From Anaeromicrobium sp. (GTDB lineage: Bacteria > Bacillota > Clostridia > Peptostreptococcales > Thermotaleaceae): a stretch of DNA of 48,936 nt. The notes below the pieces were generated by a model that saw only the letters and a program-made list of their open reading frames with translations, searched no databases and was not told the DNA's origin. This document shows, piece after piece, positions 16,389 to 25,346 of this stretch. The stretch's first letter is position 1, and each line of letters begins with the position of its first letter. The translations under genes and the position numbers were made by a program. Location: contig NZ_JAOART010000103.1 in the NCBI RefSeq assembly GCF_025210435.1, forward strand, positions 1 to 48,936, written 5' to 3'.

Positions 16389-16546
16389 AGGCATATTCAA
16401 AAAATAAATTAGTCATTTCACTAGTTATTTGAATTATTTTCTTCGTTATGGAATCGCTTACATATGTTCAATATACTCTCTCATCATGCCTTGAAAATAA
16501 TCCAAATCCCTAAGAGAGCTGACTAGTTTATTTATTTCATATGCCT
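16389..16546. repeat. 158-bp palindromic MITE-like repeat, copy 1
   Basis: The element begins AGGCATAT and ends ATATGCCT, with imperfect terminal inverted repeats of about 26 bp (AATAAATTAGTCA against TGACTAGTTTATTT). The whole length folds on itself: TTTGAATTATTTTC in the left arm matches GGATTATTTTC read back from the right arm, and the centre is CATATG. An inverted copy of the same length lies at 27862-28019. The right end contains the TGA stop codon of the thioredoxin-like gene (16537-16539 on the minus strand). No transposase is encoded. Confidence 0.85.
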
Positions 16547-16770
16547 AAATATTTTTTAATGTCATTTACTGAAAGAACTCTTCCAGAAGATTTTACTACT
16601 TCATCAATTACTAGAGCTGGAGTTGTCATAACTCCATAGACAACTATTTCTCTAAAATCATCTACCTTTATAATTTGGGCATTAATGTCACATTCCTCAG
16701 TAGCTTTCTTAACATTTTCAAACATTTCATCACATTTAGAACAACCTTCACCTAGTATTTTTATAATCAT
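16537..16770 (-). CDS. Thioredoxin-like small redox protein
   Basis: A 77-residue thioredoxin-fold protein of the 'redox-active disulfide protein 2' type. The active site is GEGCSKC (Cys10 and Cys13), and the cis-proline loop is VMTTPALVIDEVV. AGGAGG precedes its ATG. It lies 19 nt after the DUF318 permease gene and is commonly found in that company, where it may reduce a thiol on the permease or its metal(loid) substrate. The C-terminus (KKYLGI) runs into the palindromic repeat, which supplies the last codons and the stop. Confidence 0.85.
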   Translation of the reverse strand: MIIKILGEGCSKCDEMFENVKKATEECDINAQIIKVDDFREIVVYGVMTTPALVIDEVVKSSGRVLSVNDIKKYLGI

Positions 16771-16789
16771 ATTAACAACCTCCTAAAAT

Positions 16790-17746
16790 TTAAAGTATTA
16801 TATTAAATAAATACCCAACAATAATTATGGATGTACCAGTAATAGCAACAAATGTAGCTATTAACCTTGGTTTAATAACCTTCCTTAGGAGAATCATCTC
16901 CGGTGCGGAAAGGGCCGTAACAGCCATCATAAAGGAAAGGGCAGTTCCTATTCCGACACCTTTTTTTATGAGGGCTTCAGCTATAGGAATAGTACCCAGA
17001 GCATTAGAGTAAAGTGGTATACCCGAAATTACAGCTACAAAAACTGCAAAGGGATTATCTGGGCCTGCATATTTAGAGAGTATATGTTCTGGAGCCCATC
17101 CATGTATCAGTGCACCTATACCTATACCTATGATGAGGAATAACCATATTCTTTTGAAAATATCTGATACATTTTGTATTGAAAAATTAATTCTGTCTTC
17201 TCTTGTAAGTTCTTCAGGCGGTTTTTCTTTCATTTTTAATTGATACACATACTCTTCCACATAACTCTCCATATGAAGACTATTTATTATAATACCACCT
17301 ATAACTCCTACCACTACTCCTGTGACCACGTAAATAAGAGAAATCTTTAGACCAAAGGCTGCAAGAAGAATAGTAAAGGCAGCTTCATTGACAATTGGGG
17401 ATGTTATAAGGAATGAGAAAGTAACACCTAGTGGGATACCTGCTTCTACAAAACCTATAAATAAGGGTACAGAAGAGCAAGAGCAAAAGGGAGTTACTAT
17501 ACCTAATAGGGATGCCATGAAGTTTCCACCTATACCCTTAAAATTTCCTAAAATCTTTTTTGTCCTCTCTGGAGGAAAATAGCTTCTTACATATGAAATG
17601 AGAAATATCATTATGCCTAGAAGTATAAGGATTTTTATTGTGTCATAGAAGAAAAAGTGTACACTAGATCCCACATTAGATTCCATAGATAAACCAAAAA
17701 CCTTTTCAACTAGTAATTCTACTAGATTATATAGCCAATGGAACAT
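16790..17746 (-). CDS. DUF318-family permease (ArsP-like)
   Basis: A 318-residue membrane permease of the PF03773 family with about eight helices in two halves. The conserved loop TPFCSCSSVPLF near residues 85-96 carries the paired cysteines thought to bind trivalent arsenicals in ArsP. TSPIVNEAAF follows, and the second half has IPLYSNALGTIPIAEALI with GTALSFMMAVTALSAPEM. ArsP exports organoarsenicals; other members move other metals or have no known substrate. It is preceded by ArsR and followed by the thioredoxin-like gene, suggesting a metal(loid)-inducible resistance operon. AGGAGG lies ten bases before the ATG. Confidence 0.87.
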   Translation of the reverse strand: MFHWLYNLVELLVEKVFGLSMESNVGSSVHFFFYDTIKILILLGIMIFLISYVRSYFPPERTKKILGNFKGIGGNFMASLLGIVTPFCSCSSVPLFIGFVEAGIPLGVTFSFLITSPIVNEAAFTILLAAFGLKISLIYVVTGVVVGVIGGIIINSLHMESYVEEYVYQLKMKEKPPEELTREDRINFSIQNVSDIFKRIWLFLIIGIGIGALIHGWAPEHILSKYAGPDNPFAVFVAVISGIPLYSNALGTIPIAEALIKKGVGIGTALSFMMAVTALSAPEMILLRKVIKPRLIATFVAITGTSIIIVGYLFNIIL

Positions 17747-17793
17747 ACAAAAACCTCCTTTATTAGGTTGGTTGAAATAAGAAAAATAAAAAA

Positions 17794-18195
17794 CTATTTA
17801 CCACAAGGACAAGGAATGTTTAGCGCTTTTATTACCTCTTCCTTTTGTTCTCTTATATGACTCCTTGTGAAACTGCTTTTTTCATATCTTTTTAATTTAT
17901 CTAAATCTGTAATACATTGATTATCATCGCTGAATTGATCAATAAGATAATCATACAATTTTTTGTGTTCAGTCATAAAGTTATGATGAATTTTATAGTA
18001 AGTCCATTGAGAATCCTTGAAAGAATCGATGACCTTTGTAGTTTTTAGCCTATTGAGATGCCTTGATGCATTAGACTGGGTGATTTGTAGGATAGTCTCA
18101 ATCTCACATACACATAGGTCATGATTCATAAGAAGATTTAAAATTCTAATTCTAGTTTCATCACTTAACATTTTGAAAGGTTCAATAAAATTCAT
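17794..18195 (-). CDS. ArsR family metal(loid)-sensing repressor
   Basis: The start is the ATG at 18195 (MNFIEPFKMLSDETR), preceded by AGGAGG; the frame extends to 18243, but that lies inside the promoter. The 133-residue protein has a winged helix with DLCVCEIETILQITQSNASR, whose CVC pair at the start of the DNA-binding helix is the As(III)/Sb(III) site of classical ArsR. Another metal-like motif ends the protein (IPCPCGK). It should repress its own operon (ArsR, permease, thioredoxin) until arsenite or a similar soft metal binds. Confidence 0.88.
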   Translation of the reverse strand: MNFIEPFKMLSDETRIRILNLLMNHDLCVCEIETILQITQSNASRHLNRLKTTKVIDSFKDSQWTYYKIHHNFMTEHKKLYDYLIDQFSDDNQCITDLDKLKRYEKSSFTRSHIREQKEEVIKALNIPCPCGK

Positions 18196-18234
18196 AATAT
18201 TACCTCCTATATTGCTATATTCGCTTATAATCAT

Positions 18235-18263
18235 ATAATACATGTTTATTTTAGAATTTTCAA
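18235..18263 (-). promoter_or_regulatory. Promoter of the arsR operon
   Basis: On the minus strand TTGAAA (18263-18258) and TATTAT (18240-18235) are separated by exactly 17 bp. The AT-rich partial dyad just downstream (18210-18235) is where an ArsR operator would be expected, but its symmetry is weak. Confidence 0.6.
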
Positions 18264-18453
18264 TAGATAATTAAAAAAATAAGATCTGGAATTGATTATG
18301 GAATATATATGGCAAAATAATCTAATATATTGTATAATTATGGTACTTTTAACATAAGAACTAAAGCCTATGGAGAGCTAGTAGAAAAAATCCTCAAGTA
18401 GGTGTAGATATGTTTTTAATTGACAAATTTATAGGAGGTTTAGGAGGTGTATA

Positions 18454-20664
18454 ATGAAACTCAATAAATTAAAATATTTTATTCTATTAGGTATAGGAAT
18501 TCTTTTATTGACCGGTTCTATCATATATTTTAGATATGAAAGTTATAAGGAAGATATCCTATTAAAAACGGAGAATACTTTAATAGAAAGTTCTCAGAAT
18601 TATTCTTTATTCATGAAAAATATAATAGACCCATTAAAGGCCCTTGTTGAAAACACAGGAAATTTAGTAGTTGAGTCCCATCCTAATAGTCCTGATAAAG
18701 TTAAATTGATTTTTAAGGATATTATAAATGAAGTACCTCTCATATCTTCCATGTACTTTGTAAGGGAAGAGGATGGTAAAATGATAGAAAGTGGAAAAGG
18801 TTCTAATAGTACTGTGGATTTAAGGCAGAGGCCCTGGTATATAGACTCTAGCCTTTCAGAAAGAACTACCATAATACCCGTATATAAGGATTTGTGTAGT
18901 GAAAAGCCTGTTATAACTTTATCCTATCCCGTAAGAAAAGATGGTGATTTAAAAGGAGTAATTGCAGCAGATATATTATTAGAAGATTTTTATAAAACCT
19001 TCAGTACTATAACATGTAGAGAAAATGTAGTTCATTATATAGTCGATATAAAAGGGGCTATTGTACTTCATCCAAATAAGAGATTATTAGGATTTTCCAT
19101 GCTTAATCCTCAAAAGAACTATGTGGACCAAATTTCTAATGAAGAAAAAAATAGGGTAAAAGATCATATGAAAGTTTGGAATGAAAATAAGGAAAATATA
19201 TTAAAATTCCATCTAGATGAAATATCCTATGATGCTACTAGAGAAAGAAAAGTATATGGATATTTTCTTAAAATTCCTGAAACAGATTGGACAATCATAA
19301 GTGGTATAGATTATAAAAAAGTAAAAAGTCATAACCGTATATACTTAATAGAAGCATTAGGCTTTACAGGAATTATTTTAATGGGTCTATTAATACTCAT
19401 ATACTTTGTATTTACTAAAATATATGATATAGACGATTTAACAGGCATATATAAGAAAAATAAGCTTCTAGAAGTTTTGAAAAAACAATCCAAGGAAGGA
19501 AAAAAAATAATTCTCTTTATGGATATATATAATTTTTCAGCTATAAATGGAAATTATGGTAGTGAAGTAGGTAATATAATCATCAAGGAATTAACAAATA
19601 TATTAAGAGATCATTTAGATGAACATGGCTTATTAATCCATTCTAAAGCAGATGATTTTATATTTTTATTTCACACAGAAGATTGGCAGGAGGCTCTTAA
19701 AAAGGCAGAAGTACTTAATGAGAAATTAAAGGGATTAAATATAGAAATAAATGAGATAAATATAAACATTAATGTTTTTTTAGGTTTAATAAAATTAAAT
19801 CCACTAGAAATGAAGGATTTAGATACATCCATATTATTAATAGAAGATACTTTAAAACAATTAATGAAAACTAATGAAAAGAGTTTTTGGATGTTCCCTG
19901 ACTCCCATGAGCTGATTAATATGAAAAAGGATAAGGATAAGAAAAAAGAAGAATTATTAAAGGCCATGGAAGAGGATAGAATCCTTCCGTTTTTTCAACC
20001 CATATATAATATAAAGGAAAATAAAATTGAAAAGTATGAAGTCCTTATGCGTATTAAGGATGGAGATGATTATCTATCACCCTTTCCATATATAAAGGTG
20101 GCAGAAGAAAACAATGTAATAGAAAAGTTAGACTTAATAGTAATAGAAAAGGCCTTAAAATATAAATGCAAAGTAGATTCTAAAGATAAAATTAAACTTT
20201 CTATAAATGTTTCAGGAAGGGACTTAAATGATTCAAACTTTTTGCCTAAAGTAGTTCTTTTAGCAGATGAATATGAAATAAAATACCAAAATCTAATATT
20301 TGAAATTACAGAGACACAAAACATAAAAAATATGGACCGATTGGTACATACAATACATGCATTTAAGAAATTGGGCTTTAAATTTTCCATAGATGATTTT
20401 GGAACAGGATTTTCTTCTATGCAATATTTAAAGCGTATTCCAGCAGATTATTTGAAAATAGATGGGTCTTTTATAAGGGATTTAAATGAAAATGAAAAAA
20501 ATCTATATCTTGTAAAATCCATTGTGAGTATGGCGAAGGCATTTGAAATGACTGCCATTGCAGAATTTGTGGAAAATGAAAAAATATTGAAGGTACTAAA
20601 AGAAATAGGAATAGATTATGGACAGGGCTATCATATAGGAAAGCCAAAGGGATTTTTTGTTTAG
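18454..20664 (+). CDS. Cache-GGDEF-EAL protein, predicted c-di-GMP phosphodiesterase
   Basis: A 736-residue membrane protein. A signal anchor at residues 8-27 is followed by an extracellular Cache-type sensor (about 30-290, with LRQRPWYIDS and GVIAADILLEDFY), a second membrane helix near 300-320, a GGDEF domain (330-480) and an EAL domain (495-735). The GGDEF signature is degenerate, reading HSKADDFIF, so cyclase activity is unlikely. The EAL domain keeps its catalytic residues: the Glu of YEVLMR, Asn of SINVSG, Glu of FEITET, the Asp pair in IDDFGTGFSS, Lys of LKIDGSFI, the Glu of AEFVE, and Gln in YGQGYHIGKP. It should degrade c-di-GMP in response to an outside ligand. It sits just upstream of a c-di-GMP riboswitch. 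Confidence 0.92.
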   Translation: MKLNKLKYFILLGIGILLLTGSIIYFRYESYKEDILLKTENTLIESSQNYSLFMKNIIDPLKALVENTGNLVVESHPNSPDKVKLIFKDIINEVPLISSMYFVREEDGKMIESGKGSNSTVDLRQRPWYIDSSLSERTTIIPVYKDLCSEKPVITLSYPVRKDGDLKGVIAADILLEDFYKTFSTITCRENVVHYIVDIKGAIVLHPNKRLLGFSMLNPQKNYVDQISNEEKNRVKDHMKVWNENKENILKFHLDEISYDATRERKVYGYFLKIPETDWTIISGIDYKKVKSHNRIYLIEALGFTGIILMGLLILIYFVFTKIYDIDDLTGIYKKNKLLEVLKKQSKEGKKIILFMDIYNFSAINGNYGSEVGNIIIKELTNILRDHLDEHGLLIHSKADDFIFLFHTEDWQEALKKAEVLNEKLKGLNIEINEINININVFLGLIKLNPLEMKDLDTSILLIEDTLKQLMKTNEKSFWMFPDSHELINMKKDKDKKKEELLKAMEEDRILPFFQPIYNIKENKIEKYEVLMRIKDGDDYLSPFPYIKVAEENNVIEKLDLIVIEKALKYKCKVDSKDKIKLSINVSGRDLNDSNFLPKVVLLADEYEIKYQNLIFEITETQNIKNMDRLVHTIHAFKKLGFKFSIDDFGTGFSSMQYLKRIPADYLKIDGSFIRDLNENEKNLYLVKSIVSMAKAFEMTAIAEFVENEKILKVLKEIGIDYGQGYHIGKPKGFFV

Positions 20665-20769
20665 GTAAATAAAAAATGGTTACATTACTTACCTATGAAT
20701 ATGGGCATTTATGCCGATTGAAGATTCTATAATCAATTGATATAATAAAATGAATATATAAGAAATTGT

Positions 20770-20912
20770 TTGATAAGGGCAAAGCTGATGAAAATTAGTG
20801 CCCCAAAGCTATAGGGACTAAGGTTTCCACGAAAAACTATGTTTGCCAGCTACCAAACATGGGAAAAGTCCCTGCTTTCGTATTTACCAATGAGGATGAA
20901 AGGGGGCTTTCT
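20770..20912 (+). promoter_or_regulatory. c-di-GMP-I riboswitch upstream of the TadG-like gene
   Basis: The aptamer spans about 20772-20855. It begins with GGGCAAAG, then a CTGAT-GAAA-ATTAG hairpin whose GAAA tetraloop is the standard tetraloop of this class. CAAAGCTATAGGGACTAAGG is nearly identical to the class core, and it closes with GCCAGCTACC. The position where CGCAAAG is usual reads CCCAAAG. The downstream platform has CTTTC (20876-20880) that can pair with GAAAG next to the GGGGG ribosome binding site of the gene at 20915. This suggests control of translation rather than termination. Confidence 0.85.
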
Positions 20913-20914
20913 GA

Positions 20915-21991
20915 ATGCTCACAATGAAGAACTTTTTTAAAAGTCAAGATGGTGGAGCGATGGTTTTATTTACACTTTTTTTGATGGTGCTTCTTTGTAT
21001 GGCCGGATTAGTTTTAGATAGTGGACTTTTGTATGTGACAAAATCCCATCTCCAAAAAACAGCCAATGCAGCTGTTTTATCAGGTGCACAGGAACTAAAT
21101 AGTAATAATAATGAGGTTGAGACAATTGTAAACTATATTCTATTAGAACACAGGGAACTTGGAAGTTTAGACAAACTTGAGTTTCTAGAAGATAGAAAAG
21201 TAACAATTTATTTAACTAAGGAAGTGATACCGCCTTTTCGTAGATTATTTGGCATTGAAAAGGTACCTGTATCAGTTAAGGCATCGGCGGTTTTAATGGG
21301 TTCTACAAATAGTTCAATATTTGATTATTTGATTTTTTCTGAAGATCCAAATAAAACATTTTATGTTTCAGGGTCTAAAAATAAATTTAATGGAAAGGTT
21401 CATATTAACGGGTCATCAGAAATTTCTGGTAGTGATAATAAATTTAATGATATATATGAATATGTTAAGAAAATTAAGGTTAGTGGTGGAAATAATAAAT
21501 TTCCAATGGGTAAGGAAAAATCAGTTTATATGGATATTTTAGATTTGAGTAAAGATGAATATAAGGCAAAAGCAACAATCATATACAATGGAAAGAAGAC
21601 ATTTTCAAAGAGCAATACAAAAGTAGATGGCATAATATACGTGGATGGGGACGCAATATTTTCTGGAGGTCATATAAGTGGAGAAGGTACAGTCTTTGCT
21701 ACAGGGGATATAATATTAAGTGGTTCTAATTTAAAGTACAAATCTGAAAATGATTTAGTGGCCTTTTATAGTTTAAAAGATATTGAAATTCCTGGCAGTG
21801 ATGGAGAGTTTCATGGACTCTTTTATGCACCTAATGGAAATATTAAATTAAATGGAAGTAAAAATATCATTAAGGGGTCTTTAATTGGAAAGGAATTTGA
21901 ATCTATTTCCGGGTCTGAGCTAAATCTAGTTTATGATGGGAGATATAAAGAAACCCTTTCTGAAGATTTTAAAATAAAATTAGTGAAATAA
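20915..21991 (+). CDS. TadG-like surface protein with polymer-forming (bactofilin-like) repeats
   Basis: A 358-residue protein. Residues 5-60 form a TadE/TadG-type N-terminus: GGAMVLFTLFLMVLLCMAGLVLDSGLLYVTK has a single membrane helix, followed by the 'K-T-A-N-A-A-V-L-S-G-A' helix seen in Flp pilus-assembly TadG proteins. Residues 150-335 hold glycine/serine-rich beta repeats such as VSGSKNKFNGKVHINGSSE, GSDNKFND and ISGSELN, like the beta-helix of bactofilins and DUF7305-type tails. It is probably an extracellular pilus-associated or adhesive component. It lies downstream of its own c-di-GMP riboswitch and converges on the Tad operon. Translation from the ATG at 20915 uses the GGGGG site in the riboswitch platform. 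Confidence 0.75.
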   Translation: MLTMKNFFKSQDGGAMVLFTLFLMVLLCMAGLVLDSGLLYVTKSHLQKTANAAVLSGAQELNSNNNEVETIVNYILLEHRELGSLDKLEFLEDRKVTIYLTKEVIPPFRRLFGIEKVPVSVKASAVLMGSTNSSIFDYLIFSEDPNKTFYVSGSKNKFNGKVHINGSSEISGSDNKFNDIYEYVKKIKVSGGNNKFPMGKEKSVYMDILDLSKDEYKAKATIIYNGKKTFSKSNTKVDGIIYVDGDAIFSGGHISGEGTVFATGDIILSGSNLKYKSENDLVAFYSLKDIEIPGSDGEFHGLFYAPNGNIKLNGSKNIIKGSLIGKEFESISGSELNLVYDGRYKETLSEDFKIKLVK

Positions 21992-22042
21992 ATTGTCCAG
22001 AAATAAAGGTCTAGACTTCCTTTTATTTCTGGACAATTCCTT
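21991..22042. terminator. Bidirectional terminator between the TadG-like gene and tadC
   Basis: AATTGTCCAGAAATAAA (21991-22007) pairs with TTTATTTCTGGACAATT (22022-22038). It ends both convergent riboswitch-controlled transcripts. Confidence 0.88.
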
Positions 22043-22070
22043 TAGTAAATAACGTATAAAATCATAAGAA

Positions 22071-22958
22071 TTATTTGTTAAAGGTATTAATAAATTGAAT
22101 GACAGCTGGACCTAAGAGAACTATAAATAGACTTGGAAAAATGAAGAAAACTAGAGGGAAAAGCATTTTAATGGGAGCCTTCATGGCTTGTTCCTCTGCC
22201 CTTTGTTTTCTTTTTTCTCGAATTTCCTGGCATTGTATACGAAGAATTTGAACCATACTAATTCCCAGTTTTTCAGCTTGTAATATGTTGCTGATTAAAA
22301 TATTCATTTCATCTAAAGGGAGTCTTTCTGTTATTTTTTTCAAAGCTTCCCTTCTGGGTTTCCCTAGGCGAATCTCTTCTAAGCATTGGTGAAATTCACT
22401 AGCTATGACTCCGTTATTTCTAGAAATCAATTTATTTAGAGCTAAATCAAATCCAAGACCTGCTTCTAAACTCACCGTAAGAAGGTCTACCATATCAGGA
22501 AGTTCCTTTAGGGCACATTTACTTCTTTCTTTAGCTTTCTTTGTTAGATATAAATTAGGAAGAGTTATTGCAAATACTAAACTTAAAGAGATTACTAAAA
22601 ATAACCTTGAAATAGAAAATCTTCCAAGGATTCCATATGTTCCAAAGAATAGGGGAATCAATATTAGGAATATTGTTTGAATTAATCGAAAATCAACAGG
22701 TGTCATATGAAAAGGACTTCCTGCTTGAAGGAGCTTTATTTCTAATTTATTGTGCTTTTCTTGTGATAAATTTTTTCTAAAGTATTTTTTATGCTTTCTA
22801 AGAATTGGATGAAATACTCTTTTTATAAAAGAAGATTTATTTTTCTTATCCTTTGAGAAAGATATTTTTTGTTTTTTCAATCCTTTTTCTCCAGAAATAA
22901 TAGAAAAAAATAGAAGGATTAATAAAGTAATGGTAGAGAAAAAAGTAATATATATCAT
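22071..22958 (-). CDS. tadC: Tad pilus inner-membrane platform protein TadC
   Basis: A 295-residue member of the GspF/TadC family. An N-terminal membrane helix, then a cytosolic GspF domain (KELPDMVDLLTVSLEAGLGF and EFHQCLEEIRLGKPRREAL with GISMVQIL) and C-terminal helices (MLFPLVFFIFPSLFIVLLGP) match TadC. It is last of the minus-strand Tad operon, three bases after tadB, and pairs with TadB to form the membrane platform for Flp pilus extension. Confidence 0.9.
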   Translation of the reverse strand: MIYITFFSTITLLILLFFSIISGEKGLKKQKISFSKDKKNKSSFIKRVFHPILRKHKKYFRKNLSQEKHNKLEIKLLQAGSPFHMTPVDFRLIQTIFLILIPLFFGTYGILGRFSISRLFLVISLSLVFAITLPNLYLTKKAKERSKCALKELPDMVDLLTVSLEAGLGFDLALNKLISRNNGVIASEFHQCLEEIRLGKPRREALKKITERLPLDEMNILISNILQAEKLGISMVQILRIQCQEIREKRKQRAEEQAMKAPIKMLFPLVFFIFPSLFIVLLGPAVIQFINTFNK

Positions 22959-22961
22959 GAG

Positions 22962-23924
22962 CTACACCTCGATTATTGTAATCTTTCGTATTAAAATAAA
23001 ACCAATAAGGGCAGAAAATATTCCCATTCCAACCATAATAAGACCAATACGTTCTTTAAATAAAATAGATATATAGTCTGGATTAATAAAATAAATGGCA
23101 AAGCTTAAAATAATAGGGAGAAGGCCTATAATAAGTCCAGATAGTCTACCTTGAGCTGTAAGAGTTATAACTTGCCGCTGAATGGTATTTCGATCACGAA
23201 TAGTTTGTATAATAATATCTAGAACTGTAGCCAAGTTTCCTCCCACTTGCCTTTGAATTAAAATTGCCTGGACCATAAGCTCAAGATCTCCACTAGGCAT
23301 TCTCTCTTGAAGATTATACAATGCCTCTTCAATATTTCCACCATATTGCATCTCCTTTAGTACAAGGCTAATCTCTTCTTTTATAGGAGAATCTGATTCT
23401 TCCACAACAGATTTTAATGATTGAGGAAAACTAAAACCAGCCCTTAAGGAGCCAACAATAATAGTAATCATATCAGGGAGGCCCTCATTAAATTTTGAAA
23501 GACGTTTATGAAACCTTCTTTTTAATATTAATTTGGGAAACACGTATCCCCAAAATCCTCCTACTATAAAAAATAAAATATTTTCTGAAAAAATATATAA
23601 TAAACTTCCAAAGAATATGGCACCCATCCATCTAAAGAAAATAAATTCTTCTGGCTCTAAGGAAAGGCCAGCTCTGTTTAATAGGGTTTCTAATTTCTCA
23701 TTAGATTTTATGGAGGGAAGTTGATTTTTAAATTTTTCATTTATCAATTGGATTTGAACCATTAGATTAAAATTTTTCTTTTCTAATATTTCTTCCTTAT
23801 CACTTAATAAGTAATCTTTAACTCTTGTTTCAAATCGTCTTTGAGAAAAAAATAATCTATTGAATATTAGTGTAAAAATAATTATTGTGGTAATTAAAAA
23901 CGAAGAAAGAATTATCCATTTCAT
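22962..23924 (-). CDS. tadB: Tad pilus inner-membrane platform protein TadB
   Basis: The start is the ATG at 23924, overlapping the tadA stop as ATGA; AGGAGG lies ten bases upstream inside tadA, too close to the in-frame TTG at 23933. The 320-residue protein has N-terminal helices, a GspF domain (FNEGLPDMITIIVGSLRAGF and LVLKEMQYGGNIEEALYNL with RQVGGNLATVLDII) and two C-terminal helices. The stop/start overlap indicates translational coupling to the ATPase it works with. Confidence 0.9.
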   Translation of the reverse strand: MKWIILSSFLITTIIIFTLIFNRLFFSQRRFETRVKDYLLSDKEEILEKKNFNLMVQIQLINEKFKNQLPSIKSNEKLETLLNRAGLSLEPEEFIFFRWMGAIFFGSLLYIFSENILFFIVGGFWGYVFPKLILKRRFHKRLSKFNEGLPDMITIIVGSLRAGFSFPQSLKSVVEESDSPIKEEISLVLKEMQYGGNIEEALYNLQERMPSGDLELMVQAILIQRQVGGNLATVLDIIIQTIRDRNTIQRQVITLTAQGRLSGLIIGLLPIILSFAIYFINPDYISILFKERIGLIMVGMGIFSALIGFILIRKITIIEV

Positions 23925-25333
23925 AGATTCCAATCCTCCTCTTCTAAGAAGACGCTTGTTGGTATGGTAATACCGCTAGTAGTAAGGGTTTCATAGAATT
24001 TAGGACGAATTCCTGTTGGAACCAATTTACCCATGATTTTTCCATCTTGGTCCACCCCTCGTTGTTTGAAGACAAAGATATCTTGAAGTACGATTACATC
24101 TCCCTCAAGACCTTGAACTTCTGTTATATTAGTAATCTTTCTGGACCCATCTTTTAGTCTTGACTGTTGAACTATTAAATCAATGGCACTTCCAATTTGT
24201 TCTCTTATGGCTTTTACGGGAAGTTCCATACCTGCCATTAAAACCATTGTTTCTAGTCTAGAGATCATATCCCTAGGGCTATTAGAGTGGCCTGTAGCTA
24301 AGGAACCATCATGGCCCGTATTCATTGCTTGAAGCATATCTAATGCTTCTCCACCACGTACTTCTCCTACCACAATCCTCTCAGGTCTCATACGAAGAGA
24401 ATTTCGAACTAAATCTCGGATAGTAATAGAACCTTTTCCCTCAATATTTGGAGGTCTAGATTCTAAGGATACTACATGGTCCTGCCAAAGCTGAAGTTCT
24501 GCAGCATCTTCTATGGTAATTATTCTCTCATCATTGGGAATGAATGAAGAGAGTACGTTTAGGGTTGTTGTTTTTCCAGATCCTGTTCCTCCACTGATAA
24601 ATATATTAAGCTTTGCCTTTACACAGGCTTCTAAAAATATGGCCATTTCCCTTGTAAGGGTACCAAAACTAATTAGATGCTCTATGGTAAACGGGTCCTT
24701 TGAAAATTTACGGATAGTTATGGTAGGACCATTTAATGCCAAGGGTGGAATAATGGCATTTACACGGGAACCATCAGGAAGTCTTGCATCAACCATAGGA
24801 CTGCTTTCATCAATTCTACGACCTAGGGGAGCAACGATTTTTTCTATAATGTGCATTACATGGTCATTGTCTTGAAATTTTATATCCGTTAGCTCTAACT
24901 TTCCCTTTCTCTCAGCATATACCATAGAAGGGCCATTGACCATAATCTCTGTAACCTCTGGATCTAATAATAATGGATTAATTGGACCATAACCTATAAG
25001 ATTATTAACTAACTCAGCTACAATTTTTTTTCTATCTACTAGTCCTAAAAGGGAGTCATCTTCTTTAATGATTTCAACAGCCATTTCATCAATTCTTTCA
25101 ATTATCCTTTCAATTGAATCCTTTTTCATTTCCCTAAGAACTTTTTTATGGAGTTGTTTTTTTAATTCTTCATTTTTATCCTTAGACTTAATAGAATCTT
25201 TTTTCTCTTCTTTAGGAGAATTGTTCTCATTTGAAATATATTCCCCATTATTTTCTGTTTTTTTCTCACATTGAACTGAAGGGGGAGAAGTGGCATTTTG
25301 TTTTTTATTTTTTAATTTTGCTAAAAGACTCAT
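23921..25333 (-). CDS. tadA: Tad pilus assembly ATPase TadA/CpaF
   Basis: A 470-residue secretion ATPase that powers Flp pilin assembly. A charged, low-complexity N-terminal tail of about 70 residues precedes the N-terminal domain (LVNNLIGYGPINPLL with VTEIMVNGP). The motor domain has the Walker A FISGGTGSGKTTTLN, an aspartate box ITIEDAAELQL, the Walker B region RPERIVVGEVRGGEALD, and the histidine box NTGHDGSLATGHSNSP. All catalytic motifs are intact. It lies between cpaE and tadB in the operon. Confidence 0.95.
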   Translation of the reverse strand: MSLLAKLKNKKQNATSPPSVQCEKKTENNGEYISNENNSPKEEKKDSIKSKDKNEELKKQLHKKVLREMKKDSIERIIERIDEMAVEIIKEDDSLLGLVDRKKIVAELVNNLIGYGPINPLLLDPEVTEIMVNGPSMVYAERKGKLELTDIKFQDNDHVMHIIEKIVAPLGRRIDESSPMVDARLPDGSRVNAIIPPLALNGPTITIRKFSKDPFTIEHLISFGTLTREMAIFLEACVKAKLNIFISGGTGSGKTTTLNVLSSFIPNDERIITIEDAAELQLWQDHVVSLESRPPNIEGKGSITIRDLVRNSLRMRPERIVVGEVRGGEALDMLQAMNTGHDGSLATGHSNSPRDMISRLETMVLMAGMELPVKAIREQIGSAIDLIVQQSRLKDGSRKITNITEVQGLEGDVIVLQDIFVFKQRGVDQDGKIMGKLVPTGIRPKFYETLTTSGITIPTSVFLEEEDWNL

Positions 25334-25346
25334 ATATATCTCTCCT

